Shown here piece after piece: positions 34,913 to 45,400 of a stretch of DNA of 64,000 bases. Within the stretch, counting starts at the first letter, position 1. Every line of letters begins with the position of its first letter. This stretch comes from Ligula intestinalis (Eukaryota; Platyhelminthes; Cestoda; Diphyllobothriidea; Diphyllobothriidae): contig JAYGXS010000009.1 of NCBI GenBank assembly GCA_036362985.1, positions 26,891,861 to 26,955,860 of the forward strand. Reading direction: 5' to 3'. The notes below the pieces were generated by a model. That model ran no database searches. It saw only the letters and a list, made by a program, of their open reading frames with translations, and was not told where the DNA came from. The position numbers and the translations under genes are program-made.

Positions 34913-35425
34913 CATACAGAGCAAGAGGAGACAAGAAACACAAAGCATTATCCTTAAATTAACTGATTTAAACAGGCAGTTTTTCTTACTTAAAGGCTTT
35001 CTCATGACCAAATCCACTCATTAATTCAAAATAAGGTGACCAAATATATGCTTAACTGTCAATTCCAATTTCGATCAGGACTTTGCATGATTTAGCTTAC
35101 CTAACTGTACTTTTCTCTGATGCTGTCTCGGATGATTGATTCGATTGGGACTCTGAGACGTCAGCTGAATAGCACTTTTCTTCCAGCAATCGCGTCTTCT
35201 TCCTGGAAATCACATTTTCGATTGCATCAACAATACAAAAACGCTAATACCATGTATCCGGAAAGACTGCGTTATTCTCGCGCGGCATCCCTGACCAGGA
35301 GAAGGCACCCCTGGGGATACATGGCCACCAACTTGAAGGTGTAGATAGCTTTAAATACCGCGGAATGAGTCTGCTACCGAATAGAAAGAGCAGGAACTAC
35401 ATGGTTTCCCACTGGATTTTTGCAA
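34913..35425 (+). repeat. Composite repeat D, copy 2
   Basis: Same structure as 28597-29109 (R3 segment, PLE end at 35117, LINE frame from about 35250), with about a dozen substitutions by eye, including the last base of the hammerhead-like core (CTGATGC). Unlike copy 1 it continues uninterrupted into the LINE reading frame. Confidence 0.8.
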
Positions 35426-35950
35426 CCTTTCGAAAGTGCCTGCGGATCCGACGCGAGATCTACATCGCCACGAAGATTCGTGTATACCGTGCATCCATCC
35501 AGTCAGTCCTCCTCTATAAATGTGTATACTGGGCTTTGCGCGCTGCAGCTGAGTGAAGACTGGAGGTCTTGGACCGCCGCTGTTTTAGGGTCATCTTAAC
35601 CGTAAGTATTACGACTTCATTTCGAATGAGACTGTCTGCGCGCGCTACGATCGTATCGCGAGGATATTTCAGGCCATTCAAGAAAGGCGGCTGATGTGGT
35701 TTGGGCCCGTTCTCCATCGATTACACCTAGAGCTTTGCTATGCTGTCCTCGATTTCTCGCCACAGCCCCACTGGAGGCGTCGAAAAGGAGGGCAACTGAA
35801 GAAATGACTTGACACCCTCGTCAAGACATGGAAGCTGTCCTTGGACCTTCTATCTCCGTTACTAGAAAAGAGATCGGGCAGAGCTTTCCAGATCTACGTC
35901 CACCAATCGGCACGCATGAAGGGGTACCGTCCGTGACATCGAGCATGATC
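35250..35950 (+). pseudogene. Non-LTR retrotransposon family A: post-RT C-terminal region
   Basis: The coding frame reads SGKTALFSRGIPDQEKAP, GVDSFKYRGMSLLPN (usual F-K-Y-L-G), RKCLRIRREIYIATKIRVYRA, SIQSVLLYKCVYWALR, a TGA at about 35554, then LEVLDRRCFRVIL. After a frame change come FISNETVCARYDRIARIFQAIQERRLMWFG, HWRRRKGGQLKK and, past a stop, LGPSIS. These are the usual post-palm landmarks of RTE-like LINEs. The 3' UTR keeps the 'gcatgatcaca' box also seen at 10880. The catalytic half of RT is missing. Confidence 0.8.
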
Positions 35951-36229
35951 ACAATCGTATCAAGTACAAGTATAAGTATGCCGTGTGTGCTTATGATGGC
36001 AAGCGACCGACAAATTACATGCTCATTCTGCCGTCTCTTTTAGTTGTTACTGCAAGCAAACAGATAACAAAAATTTCAGCTTCAAATAAGAATAAATATA
36101 ACGAAATTAAATATGCTCCTTGTGTGAATTTTTAGATGCGTTTTCGAAAAAGAAATGGTAAGACCTGTTTACCACTGGCAAAACTATATACTATATAGAA
36201 AGAGAACACTGACCACTGGAACAAGAGCT

Positions 36230-36300
36230 TTATTTCCCTCACGTTTCAGATTCCGTCGGGAATCCTTAATCATAGGTAATGGTAGGATAATCGGAGCCAT
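36230..36300 (-). ncRNA. PLE end with hammerhead-like hairpin (decayed)
   Basis: On the minus strand the perfect 6-bp hairpin GATTCC-CGAC-GGAATC is followed by T, GAA (36245-36247 on the plus strand) and ACGT. The upstream core is decayed (TATGATTAA) and the base at the cleavage position is G, which a hammerhead does not accept. A sister copy is at 51715-51760 (+). Both are followed by a 'ttccagtg'-type tail. These copies are probably inactive. Confidence 0.45.
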
Positions 36301-36639
36301 GCGCAGATAGGTGTGAAACATGCACAGGTTGCTCGGTATTTATAGTTTATAGCAGTCATCCGCGTGCGTACCATAAATATTAACTCCCGTAAACACCGTT
36401 TGTGTAAAAATTGGTGCGGTGGTGGCTTTAAACTTTGCGTTCGACTCACAAATTGCCGTGATTTCCTTGTCCGTATTGAATGCGGGCTAAGTAATTGCGC
36501 GAAAATTTTACTCGTTTTCGTCAGAGTTGTCGTTGTTGGGCCCGGCCCTCCCCACGTGACAGATTCTTTTGCACAAGCAATGTCTCAGTACGCAATATGA
36601 GAACGCAAAGTCATTGTGCTTGTTGATGGACTGGGGGCC

Positions 36640-37440
36640 TGAGAACCATGACTCGAGCAGCTCGCTACTCACGTGGTTGTCACATCATGCGATAGTTTTG
36701 GCCTCGCCAAACTTGAAAATATGACCTGGTCCCGTCCAATGAGCTGCAACCTGAGAGTTGGCGTCTTTCTTCATCACCGCCACTGCATGCTCAGCCATTC
36801 AGGTCCAGAGTAATCTTTAGGTTCCTCCGACGTAGTTGCTTTGTCCCCAACTCGCCAACAGTATCCATAAATGACTTATATGAGAAAATTCATTTACCAA
36901 ATTTGCAAAAGTAGAACTCCGGGGTAAGAATCAGCGATCATGTTATTTCTCACCAGAATGAGTTTTTTGTGTTCGTTGACGTTTCAAATTACTGGGCTGG
37001 CTCTCCTTTGTCAAAGGGTAAACTGTCTTTATCGAACTGCAATTTGAAGGTGTGGTTGTACACGTCAGCCGTGAGCTGATCGATTTCTCCACGTTCGCTG
37101 CTTGGCACTCGGTGTGGATTTTGGCATGGATTGAGGGCAGTTGGTGTTGCGCTTTGTCTCGACAGTAGAAAATGATGGTAGTCCGGCTTCCTCCTCCGGT
37201 TCGTCCATCTTTGCATGCGTTTCTTAAATTCGGTTTAACTTTGTCCTGTCCTTTACTCACGTAATACCGTAGGCCTTTATAGGCAACGGGAAGGTCTATA
37301 TGCTTGTTGACGCAGTTGGCATCCAAGTCCCACGCTTCAAGTGTCAGTTTTTGCGAAAAGTGCAGACCCACCTGCACGAACACAAACTGGCAGCTCCGAG
37401 ACTATACACAAACTCGTAGCTTGCAACGTATATTGAAGAG
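36640..37440 (-). pseudogene. PLE GIY-YIG endonuclease remnants (two adjacent fragments)
   Basis: The left fragment (36640-36850) reads NYVG, MAEHAVAVMKKDANSQVAAH, then PGHIFKFGEAKTIA, a TGA, SSELLESWFS and SINKH. The right fragment (36943-37383) reads LTLEAWDLDANCVNKHIDLPVAYKGLRYYV followed by a Ser/Thr-rich tail ending at a GAAACGTCAACGAAC terminal box (minus strand, about 36980). Both are GIY-YIG C-terminal halves (E-A/S-W ... N-K-H) from different copies. Stops and frameshifts are present in the left fragment. Confidence 0.75.
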
Positions 37441-37584
37441 ACTGGTTGCAACTTTGATAGTCCCAACGCGACCATCGTAGGCCGAGACACGTCAAAAGTG
37501 GACAGACTGACGCTTGAAGCATGAGTTAATTTTGAGATAGATGAACAATTTTAAATAGAGCGGACATATACAAGGTTTATATGT

Positions 37585-37750
37585 TGGAGTGAAACCAACC
37601 GAGACAAGGGAGACTTGAAGGGCCATTTCTGGATTAGTAGCCATCATCAGCCAATCAAACCCGATCCCAGCTCTGGATCGTCCGGGTTTCGAATCAGGAA
37701 CCTTTGGTCACTGAGTACAACACTACCATTGCACCACGTGCTCGTTGCTT
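37585..37750 (-). repeat. tRNA-related SINE, copy 5
   Basis: The minus strand reads ACGTGGTGCAATGGTAGTG (A-box-like), GACCAAAGGTTCC, a B-box-like TGATTCGAAACC, then 'ggtttgattgg', the hammerhead block and 'ctcccttgtctcggttgg'. This copy has the best preserved tRNA-like head together with an intact CTGATGA and GAA. Confidence 0.75.
37612..37656 (-). ncRNA. Hammerhead-like ribozyme motif, SINE copy 5
   Basis: Minus strand: GATTGG / CTGATGA / TGGCTACTAATCCA / GAA / ATGGCCCT / T / CAAGTC. Stem I keeps five of six pairs counting a G-U, and stem II the outer three. The stem III box is one change from ATGGCCCT to the palindrome ATGGCCAT. Both core boxes are intact and the spacings (14 and 8 bases) equal those of the other copies. 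Confidence 0.6.
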
Positions 37751-38286
37751 TTGTCGGTTAAAATGTATATAAATATATATTTCTAACTGAAGCGTGAGGG
37801 AAAATATACAAAACTACCGGCGTGTTCAAACGAACCAGACACATTTGGCCACACTGCCTAAGTTAACAGTGCGTTGGGCACCACATATGCTTAAATCCGA
37901 TTGGCGATAACCATATAAGCAGAGAAATTACTACACAGTTTGCGCTCCACTGTATCTACAGATCACCGTATTTCAGCCAAAGAAAAATTACGTAATTCAT
38001 ACTTTTCGAAGTTATTGTCATCAAAGTTTCTGCTAATTCCCTCACTTTAAACGCGTAGCTGTGCCTTTGATAATATTCACTGTTGAGGTCTGTGGAACCC
38101 AAATTATTTACATTTTAGGTATATTTGTATGTAGGGAAGAAGAAGAAAGTTGTTTGATTGCCACGAACATTTCTATATTCATCTGTGCATTTGGACACGT
38201 AGACGCATCTATCGTCAGAGATAAATGCGACATCTACGAAAGGCATCAATAATTTAACTTAGCAGGCACGAAGACAATCGCTCACA

Positions 38287-38420
38287 CCAGAAGCAAGACA
38301 GATCGCGAATTGATTGAATCACTGGCTCCTCGTGAGCTCTCAGTCAATCGATTTATCGACCTATCGCCGGCATACGGAGCCTTGCACAGTCAACTCCGAG
38401 TAGGCATTGCTGATGTATTA
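38287..38420 (+). pseudogene. PLE GIY-YIG C-terminal fragment
   Basis: The plus strand reads KTDRELIESLAPRELSVNRFIDLSPAYGALHSQL. This is the last block of the endonuclease (RELIEAW...SVNRFIDLAPAYRALR type), with the Trp of the EAW motif lost. It resembles 4909-5097 and 61817-62164. It is too short to place in a specific PLE subfamily. Confidence 0.7.
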
Positions 38421-39249
38421 TTAGCTACTGCCTCCTCAAATATTGCCTGTTTTGGTATCACATTTATCCTTGACGATGGACTCATTCGAGTGGTCAAATA
38501 AATAAGAGGTACCTGCGATTGTAAAGCACATCTTCTTCCCTTCTTATGCTATGCGAAAAATGCAAACCTTTTTAAACTCGAAACTGCGAACCACAAAAGT
38601 TCCCGAGAGAAAATTCCCTCTTCGTCTTGTTCTTGTAAAAAGTTACCCTGTCAGGACATTTACAATGAAGTTCCCTTTGAGAAGGTACCAATAATGGTCC
38701 ACTGCCTCCGAGGATATGACGTTGAACTGTATGCATTGTTGGAGGAAGACAAAAAATCTTGTCCGGTGGGCAGCACTTGTGCAAAAACATCGGTCCGCTC
38801 TGCTTAAACAAACCTCTTTTTTGTTGCTTGAATGACATCAACAATAAGTCACTCCAGGAATGATTTGCCTCTTCTCCCAAGACTAACTCTTCTCGGGCAT
38901 ACGTCGTTGCCGTCTTCTACGGATGTTGTCTTGCCTATAAAAAATGGACAAGCCAGCAGTGTGCAGCCTGGAGTCTATTGGTTTTTGTGGGCCGCATTGC
39001 CTTCCGCTGAATGACGTTAACCTGTCTAACTGCAGCAGTGTAGTCAAGGTTCCTGGTCTCTTTCTACTGCATTGTTAGGCTGAGGAAACCTTTTGCCGTC
39101 TAAATCCCGACTGGAGTAGAAAACGCCTGGAATACCGCAGCATTCATTGCTGCCAGGTGGCCCATAAATCTGAAAAGGCTGACTGTTAGCCTTACCTCAG
39201 AATACCAAAAACGAACACGTTAGTAGAAGAAGAAAAAGAAGGCAACAGC

Positions 39250-39804
39250 AGTTTATGTAGTGCACCTCATATACCTCTAATCTCAGCATTTTGTCCTAAA
39301 AACGGTGTTTGTGGGCTTTTTGAGTGGGGGGTTAGGATAGGCAGTAGAATATACTTTAATAACTGCAATATGCATTTTTATTTTATTGTATTTAAAAATT
39401 TTGTTGCCTTATATCGATAGATTTTCCGAAATTGTATCATCGTTTAACGTATTGCGGAAAAAGCCGATTATCAAAGTGCAGGTTTCTTGAAATTCCTGAA
39501 AAAATTGAAATGGTTGTTAGGGGTCGTGTTCTTCTACTTACCCGAGTTACAACTTACCGTTTTGAAGTTAGATTAGTCTAGTCCGCGGCGCGAGGTGCCA
39601 CCCACACCTTCAATTTACATGTGGAATAATTTGCTCCCAGTGGCCGCGGGAAACAAAATTAACTTCATTTTTCCACTGTACACTTACTTCTAAAAATTCC
39701 CTTTACAGCCTATCCTATTTTCTTACGCACAAAACTACTATAACCACCGTTTTTATAGGACGAAATTCTGGGACTAGGGGTGTATAAGGTGTACTACTTA
39801 AACT
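39250..39804. mobile_element. Terminal-inverted-repeat element, about 555 bp, non-coding
   Basis: The left end (39250-39355) and right end (39690-39804) are inverted complements over about 100 bases with a few mismatches. Outer words are AGTTTATGTAGTGCACCTCA on the left and, on the minus strand, AGTTTAAGTAGTACACCTTA on the right. Inner words are GTCCTAAAAACGGTG and GTCCTATAAAAACGGTG, then GGATAGGC on both. The middle is AT-rich with no transposase frame. It fits a MITE of undetermined superfamily; no clear target duplication could be fixed. Confidence 0.65.
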
Positions 39805-41862
39805 ACCTTTGCCGAAAAAAAACAATAAACCATGAGCTTTTGCTCACTGAGCGAAAAAAGGTACAATTCAGGGCTTAAAATTATGCAAAAGGCCTACATT
39901 TACGAAAGGTTGTCAATCACTCGCAAATCGGCATTTAGTAAGCTGGTAATAATGCGAAACCTACAGAATAATCGCACACAATTCCAGGCACGTTAGGATT
40001 CCAGCTTTGTTACGAGCTTCTTTCTGACTACTCACAGGAAGCATACTTCGTAAAAATGGTTCCTTAAGCTGCATACATGTTACTTATTGAGGTTCACTGA
40101 GCCTATTAATTCAAATATGTTTTCAAAAACTCGTTCACAAAGCCATTCTTTATATTCGTATAAATTGAAACACGCACATGTCGAGTTGGATGGTATTTAT
40201 AAGCACGCCAAAGAACGATGGAAAAGACAGAGGTCATACAAAAAACTAACTGAGACCAAACCAACCAATGACGTCTCTTTTTGCATCAATATTGATTTTT
40301 TCGGCAGTTTTGAACTTTTAGTTGTTCATTACACTTTTCCTGTTAGTCCGAAAACGAGTTGGCGCGCCAAACTCAAAAATTCGCTCATTCAAGTTATTTG
40401 TATCCCAAAGAACATTTTCGAGTTCAAACTTATCTTTCGGTTTTCAAATATTTTCTCAATTTTCGAATAATTTTGAAACCTACCGGCCGTTACACCTAAA
40501 TTCTAAGTTTCCAAACCGCATGCTGTATAAATTCTGCCCAACGAAAACTTCCCTTTTCCCACAATTTGTGAAGGAGATCACATCTTTCTCATAACTTTTT
40601 AAGTAGATAAGGATCATGTTCTACTCTTTATGGGCAACATTAATATATTTATGGATACGATGTAGACTAAATAAGGGTTGCACAGTCGTAAATAATCTCA
40701 CGATTAAAAACCTTTCTAAAACCATAGGATGTCCTTTAGTTAAGTATAAAATTTGAAAAAAAGGCGTCACTCGCTACCAAATATCTCAAAGATAGGGACA
40801 TTTCGTGCGTTTTTTTTATAAAATATATTTGTATTTATAAGGGCAGTGAAAATCCGTTAGTTAAATGCATACTACTTAAGGAACCGTTTTTTACAGAGTC
40901 TGCCTTCTGCAGGTGATTAGAAAGAAACCCGTTCGGAAGCCGACATCTTGGTGTGACTGAAGTGTCGTGAGGTTGGGTTGTATAATAATCAGTATCGCAA
41001 CCCAACTTAATGCCAGTTCGCAAATGCTGATGATCAATCTTTTGCAGATTTTGGCATTTTGCATGAGTTTAGGCTCGAAGGGGATGTTTCCTCTGTCTGC
41101 CGCGCCTTATCACTCACTGACGTTACTTTGCCTTGCTATGCCTTCACCGCGTTCTCTCCCGCTTTCGCCCGTCCCCGTGCAGCAGTGACGAGAGGAGACG
41201 CATGCGGGAAATACCCGCTCTTTGTACCTTCCCCCCGTCCCCCGTCCCCACCCTCCTTCGTTTATCGCCAGTCTCGATGGGCAGGCGCAGGCACTTCTGC
41301 TTGGGTGAGTTTGTCCGGGCGTGGTAGTGCTGCCTTTCCTATGTTATTCTTCTCCGCGCGTGATGCTGCTGATGACTTAAATGAGACAGGGTGCCGGAGG
41401 ATGGCGAAAATAGTACTCCATGATAACAGGTTTTGGAAAGCGTTTGCTTAAGGAATCACTGAATATCTGGCTCCAAAATTGTCCAGGACATCTGCAAAAG
41501 GGCTGTTGTGTGCTCATAAGTAACGATGCAGTTCCCAATTGGCTGTACCAAAGCAGACAGTACCAGCCTCTTTTCAAGGTATCATTGTCAACTAGGAGAT
41601 AAACCGTAATCTAGCTTGAGTTGAAGCAAGCGGAAACAGCAGAATTGATTTCTACAACTAAATTTAGGGGCTGATTCCCCTCTTTGCACAAATAAGATAA
41701 CAATTGGAGAACACAGGACTTTTAACTTTCACAGAATAAATAATAGCAAGTTCATTTTTTAACGCGGTGAATGGTCAATAGTAATGTCCTCTTTAAACTT
41801 GAGGAAGAAAAGCAGGGACAGGAAGTAACTGGAGTAAAAGGTTGAATAAATGTGGCATGCAA
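39805..41862. other. No gene recognised
   Basis: The DNA is AT-rich up to 41040 and GC-richer between 41060 and 41400. The overlapping frames there (41059-41451, 130 codons) contain Pro/Ser/Arg-rich text with no domain. A short exon of an unknown gene cannot be excluded. Confidence 0.3.
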
Positions 41863-42235
41863 TTACCAGGGCAGTTGGAGATCAACTACATGGTCAAACT
41901 GCTTATAAAGGTCGGGTTTCTCCCGCCGTATATAGGCTGCCTCCATGCAGCGCAAGGTCCGGTGTGCTCGTACACGAACGGGAACTCGGAAAGATGTGTT
42001 GATGTCAACAGAGCGACCACTGGCTAGCAGAGATTTTGTAATGGAGGAAAGCGTCACTTTGTTTTCTTTTTTTAAAACCAAGTAATCGAATTGATGGTGC
42101 AACAGTTATAGGCTTGAAGTCATACGACAGAAAGCTGTTAATGCGGCGCATGTAAGAAAGAGTGTACGCGGTAAACATTTTCGAAACATATTGACACTCG
42201 AAAAGCATTGACACTTGCGAGATTCTACTCGAGAT
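41863..42235 (-). pseudogene. PLE GIY-YIG endonuclease remnant
   Basis: On the minus strand 42005-42214 reads ECQYVSKMFTAYTLSYMRRINSFL, the worn start of the domain (usual KYVGRT). 41863-42102 in another frame reads HQFDYLVLKKENK, SLLASGRSVDINTSFRVPVRV, then LRCMEAAYIRREKPDLYKQFDHVVDLQLPW. The MEAAYIRREKPDL block equals that of 22811-23405, so the two belong to the same subfamily. A frameshift separates the halves. Confidence 0.8.
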
Positions 42236-42679
42236 TGGTAAACTAAGTTAATATAGTTTTGTAAGTCATAAAAACTAAACACAGTAACATTTTATCCGTA
42301 ATACCTACGTAATTGAGAATTAAATTCCCCCGAAACTTGTGTGATTTTCAAAGAGGTGGTGAATACTGAGGCTTCACTGCCATAACCGATGGGCTGTTCT
42401 ATCAAAGATTTTCAAAGCGTCCACTTACTTGTGTAGTACTTACAGCACTGAGCTTAATAAAGAATGCTTTTTTTCTTTACAGCGGGCCAGCTAATAGAAA
42501 GTTCGAACTAGAAATATAGCATAAGGGAAAGAAGCCTTTATAGAAGAAGAAAAATGCATCCAGACACATCAAAAAGTGGCCAAGCGTGTTCTGCAAATTT
42601 GTGAATGCTCAAAGTCTAAATGGCATCGTCTTGGTTGTTATTTGAAGGCGGAACCTGATCTTGGTAAACAGTTGATTAT

Positions 42680-44480
42680 GCACGAAAACTGGCATCCAGT
42701 CCAGAGGCTACCTTATGATACTGCGTCCTGATTCTTCCTTGCTGATTGCAGAGTCCGCCAACAGAACTGGAAAAACAGAGGCATCCGTCCAAATCGTCGA
42801 CAGTCCGCTTTGGTTCGAACCAAGGGTGAATGTGTAGGCCGTCAGGTCTGGCTGATAAGATCGCTTGCGGGGTAATCACGGTACGCAGATAGCCAAGTAG
42901 GGTAGACCGCGGAGACCTTCGCATGAGGCTATCTTACGCGTAACACGGCAGTGGCCACAGGCATTAGCGCGGACCATGACTAAAGTAGTTCGCAGCTCAT
43001 GCTGTTGTCACCTCTTGCGAGCAGTTTGGCTTCATGAAACCTAAAATATGGCCTGGTCCCGCCATCTGAGCCGCAACCTTACAGCTAGTGTCATGCATTT
43101 TTACTGCTGCTGCGTGCTCGGCCATTCACGTCTGGAGTAGTCTCGCAGTTGCTCTGCTGTAGTTTCTAAGGTCCCAACTACGAAAGTTCCAGCAATCGAT
43201 TCCAATCGATTCCTGCCGTAGCAGTGGGCCTTTTTGTCTCTTGGCCTATCGCCTGATAGTTGTCTCCAGCAACACCAATTCCAAGTGGAGTGAGACGGCG
43301 GCGGACGGCTTTCCAGACGTCCTTCAGGTACGAAAGGGTTCAACAAAATTTAAAGCTGGTAAATTTTTTCTCTCGTGTCATAAGCACCTGAACTGGTTGT
43401 CAGATTTGTGCGCGTAGAAGTTCACTCACCAAAGACTTGAGCGTTCAGCAACCCTATTTTGCATTTCACCGCGCTGCGTCTCAATGCGCCCCACTATGCC
43501 AGCGCCTGAAGCAATTTAGTGATGACGAAGGTATAATCCACATACAGATCTCAAAAATACTGCCTTTTTTGCTGAGAACACAACGAATCCAATTGTTGTA
43601 GGACCACCTCGGCTAGGAAGCCCGAAATCGCGCGAACCTATCGGCGTGCGCGTACATTTCCATCAAACGTGAGGTAGGTCCTGAGATGGTAGATTAAGGT
43701 CTGTCCGAGGCAATTTTCTCTTTCATCATATTTGTGTCGTGGAATTCACTCCACGGTCCCAACTGCCAAGTCCCGCGGAAGAGAAATTAAAAAAAATGAT
43801 GTGACATCAAAGGATGACATTACATTGCTTGACCGGAGACTTAACCGCTTACCTTTCTCCAAGAATTGTATTAACAAGTAGACTGCAATGCCTGTAGTCC
43901 TAGTTAGAAATTCGAGTCTTCTAAACAGCCACCTTACCATTCTGTATGTTGCAGTGCCTGTGAGTTATACGACGGACCATGAAGGAGCACCCTGCTTATG
44001 CACTCCTAGGGGACCATAGAATTTGACCGATGCTCTCGTCATGCATTGGGCAGTCAGACATATCCCACCTGAGCTCTCCAGTGCCGACAGCCTCGCATTT
44101 ATTTCGCGTGTCGGCGTTTTCATGGGGTTAGATTTGCTTGAGATATATAACTGATGATCCTCTAACAAGCTTTGGGCATTTCGAAGGTACTTGGTAACGT
44201 ACAATATGACCATGAAACGCCCCTTGTCCACAGGCACGATAAAGAGGTCATTATTGGTCCTGAATTTCTCAAATCTAACACGTTCAATCGTGAAAAGCAC
44301 CTTGCCCGGCAATGAGCCATTAGGAGGGATGCAAATGTGTGTCGATGAAGGTTTTCCGTTCCGTTCTGTCTGGCCCAGAATTGACTCCAGTGCTGCAGGT
44401 ATGTTGCCAGAGTTGTTATAAAGTGCGAAAATGAGGCCTCGTGCTATATCACCTGCATTTTTTACCCCGTCAGTCACTTT
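42680..44480 (-). pseudogene. Degraded Penelope-like element: RT and GIY-YIG regions
   Basis: From right to left: the RT N-terminal region (43965-44477) has NNDLFIVPVDKGRFMVILY, LLEDHQLY and FYGPLGVHKQGAP (usual YGLPKVHKPG). 43746-43940 gives FLTRTTG, FLEKGKRL and SSFDVTSFF (catalytic Asp in FDVTS). Near 43550 a YVDYTFVI matches motif C (YVDDTF) with the second Asp changed to Tyr. 43100-43346 holds the thumb-to-endonuclease linker, and 42960-43140 reads MAEHAAAVKMHDTS, PGHIL and SCELL before a stop (GIY-YIG). There are at least four frame breaks. The order and spacing fit one nearly complete but long-dead PLE of about 1.8 kb. Confidence 0.75.
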
Positions 44481-44767
44481 GACGACAGGTGAGGCACACG
44501 TTAGTCGTTTTTTAATGACGTCGGACCACCGCGCTTAAGACACTTTTCCTCTTGTGCTGTTTCGCCCATCGTTCTCGGTTGGATAGTTCGTGCGGCCAAC
44601 CTCTGCTGACGTATTTTTGTGCCAATCAACAAGCTATCATCGCATCACGTTCGAACCCCAGTGATTATCGCGAGAGTTTCCACGCATGTTCTGGTATGGG
44701 CATTTAGTACTGTAAATTCCACATTTCTGATTCTTGGTAATTATTCCCATGGTTAACTTGAAAAGTC

Positions 44768-45192
44768 AATTTGTCAGGCAAAACATGTTTTTCGGCAACT
44801 CCTCTTCAGGGCCTTAACTTTGCAAACAATGAAATTTTGAACATGTACAAAAATCAATAATTTCTGAGTTGTGCGCCAATTGGCCATTGCGGACTTTTTC
44901 AGTCTGCGCAAATGGTCGGCACGTAGGTTGGGCGACCACCACTTTTAGCTGGGGGTGATATGCTATCGTCTTATGGCATCGGTGTCAGTCACGATAGCAT
45001 AGCACACCCAGCGAAGAGTGGCGGTCGCCCAACCAACATGGCGACCATTTGCGCAGACTGAAAAAGTCCGTAATGGCCAATTGGCGCCCATGTCAGAAAT
45101 TATTGATTTTTGTACATGTTCAAAATTTCATTGTCTGCAAAGTTAAGGCCCTGAAGAAGAGTTGCCGAAAAACATGTTTTGCCTGACAAATT
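44768..45192. mobile_element. Palindrome of two PLE (P2) terminal repeats, 202-bp arms
   Basis: Arms 44768-44969 and 44991-45192 are inverted complements of equal length with few differences, separated by only about 21 bases. Paired landmarks: 'aatttgtcaggcaaaacatg', 'ccattgcggactttttcagt' with 'actgaaaaagtccgtaatgg', and 'gggcgaccacc'. The same sequence in single copy flanks the PLE frame upstream (47150-47360: 'gccgattggcc', 'ggactatgtcagt', 'ttgttttcagcaact'). The pair sits just beyond the 3' end of the 45401-47146 PLE. Confidence 0.85.
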
Positions 45193-45224
45193 TCTTCTAT
45201 TCCTTAAATTATTATCTGCAACAG

Positions 45225-45360
45225 TCTCTAGTTACGGGTTCGAGTGAGTATTTGAAACGTCAGGCCACTAAACGTGTCGTTCCAGCGATCGCATCATCAT
45301 CTTCTTATTACTATTATTCTTTTTCTTCTTCATCTTCTTCTTCTTACTTAGCTGGAGTTA
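45225..45360 (+). repeat. PLE terminal end (GAAACGTCAGG box) with TTC/ATT microsatellite
   Basis: ACGGGTTCGAGTGAGTATT is followed by TGAAACGTCAGGCC and gttccagcgatcgcatcatc, the consensus PLE end. The CTGATGA core is decayed to TTACGG-like sequence. The tail runs into atc, tta and ttc repeats to about 45357. It is oriented opposite to the PLE frame that follows. Confidence 0.6.
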
Positions 45361-45400
45361 GGTAGATTTATTTTTCTGTTACAAACAGAAACTCAGCTTT

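Noticed and set aside
41059..41451. 130-codon Pro/Ser/Arg-rich frame
   Set aside because: Three overlapping frames are open in the same GC-richer patch, which indicates compositional bias rather than coding.
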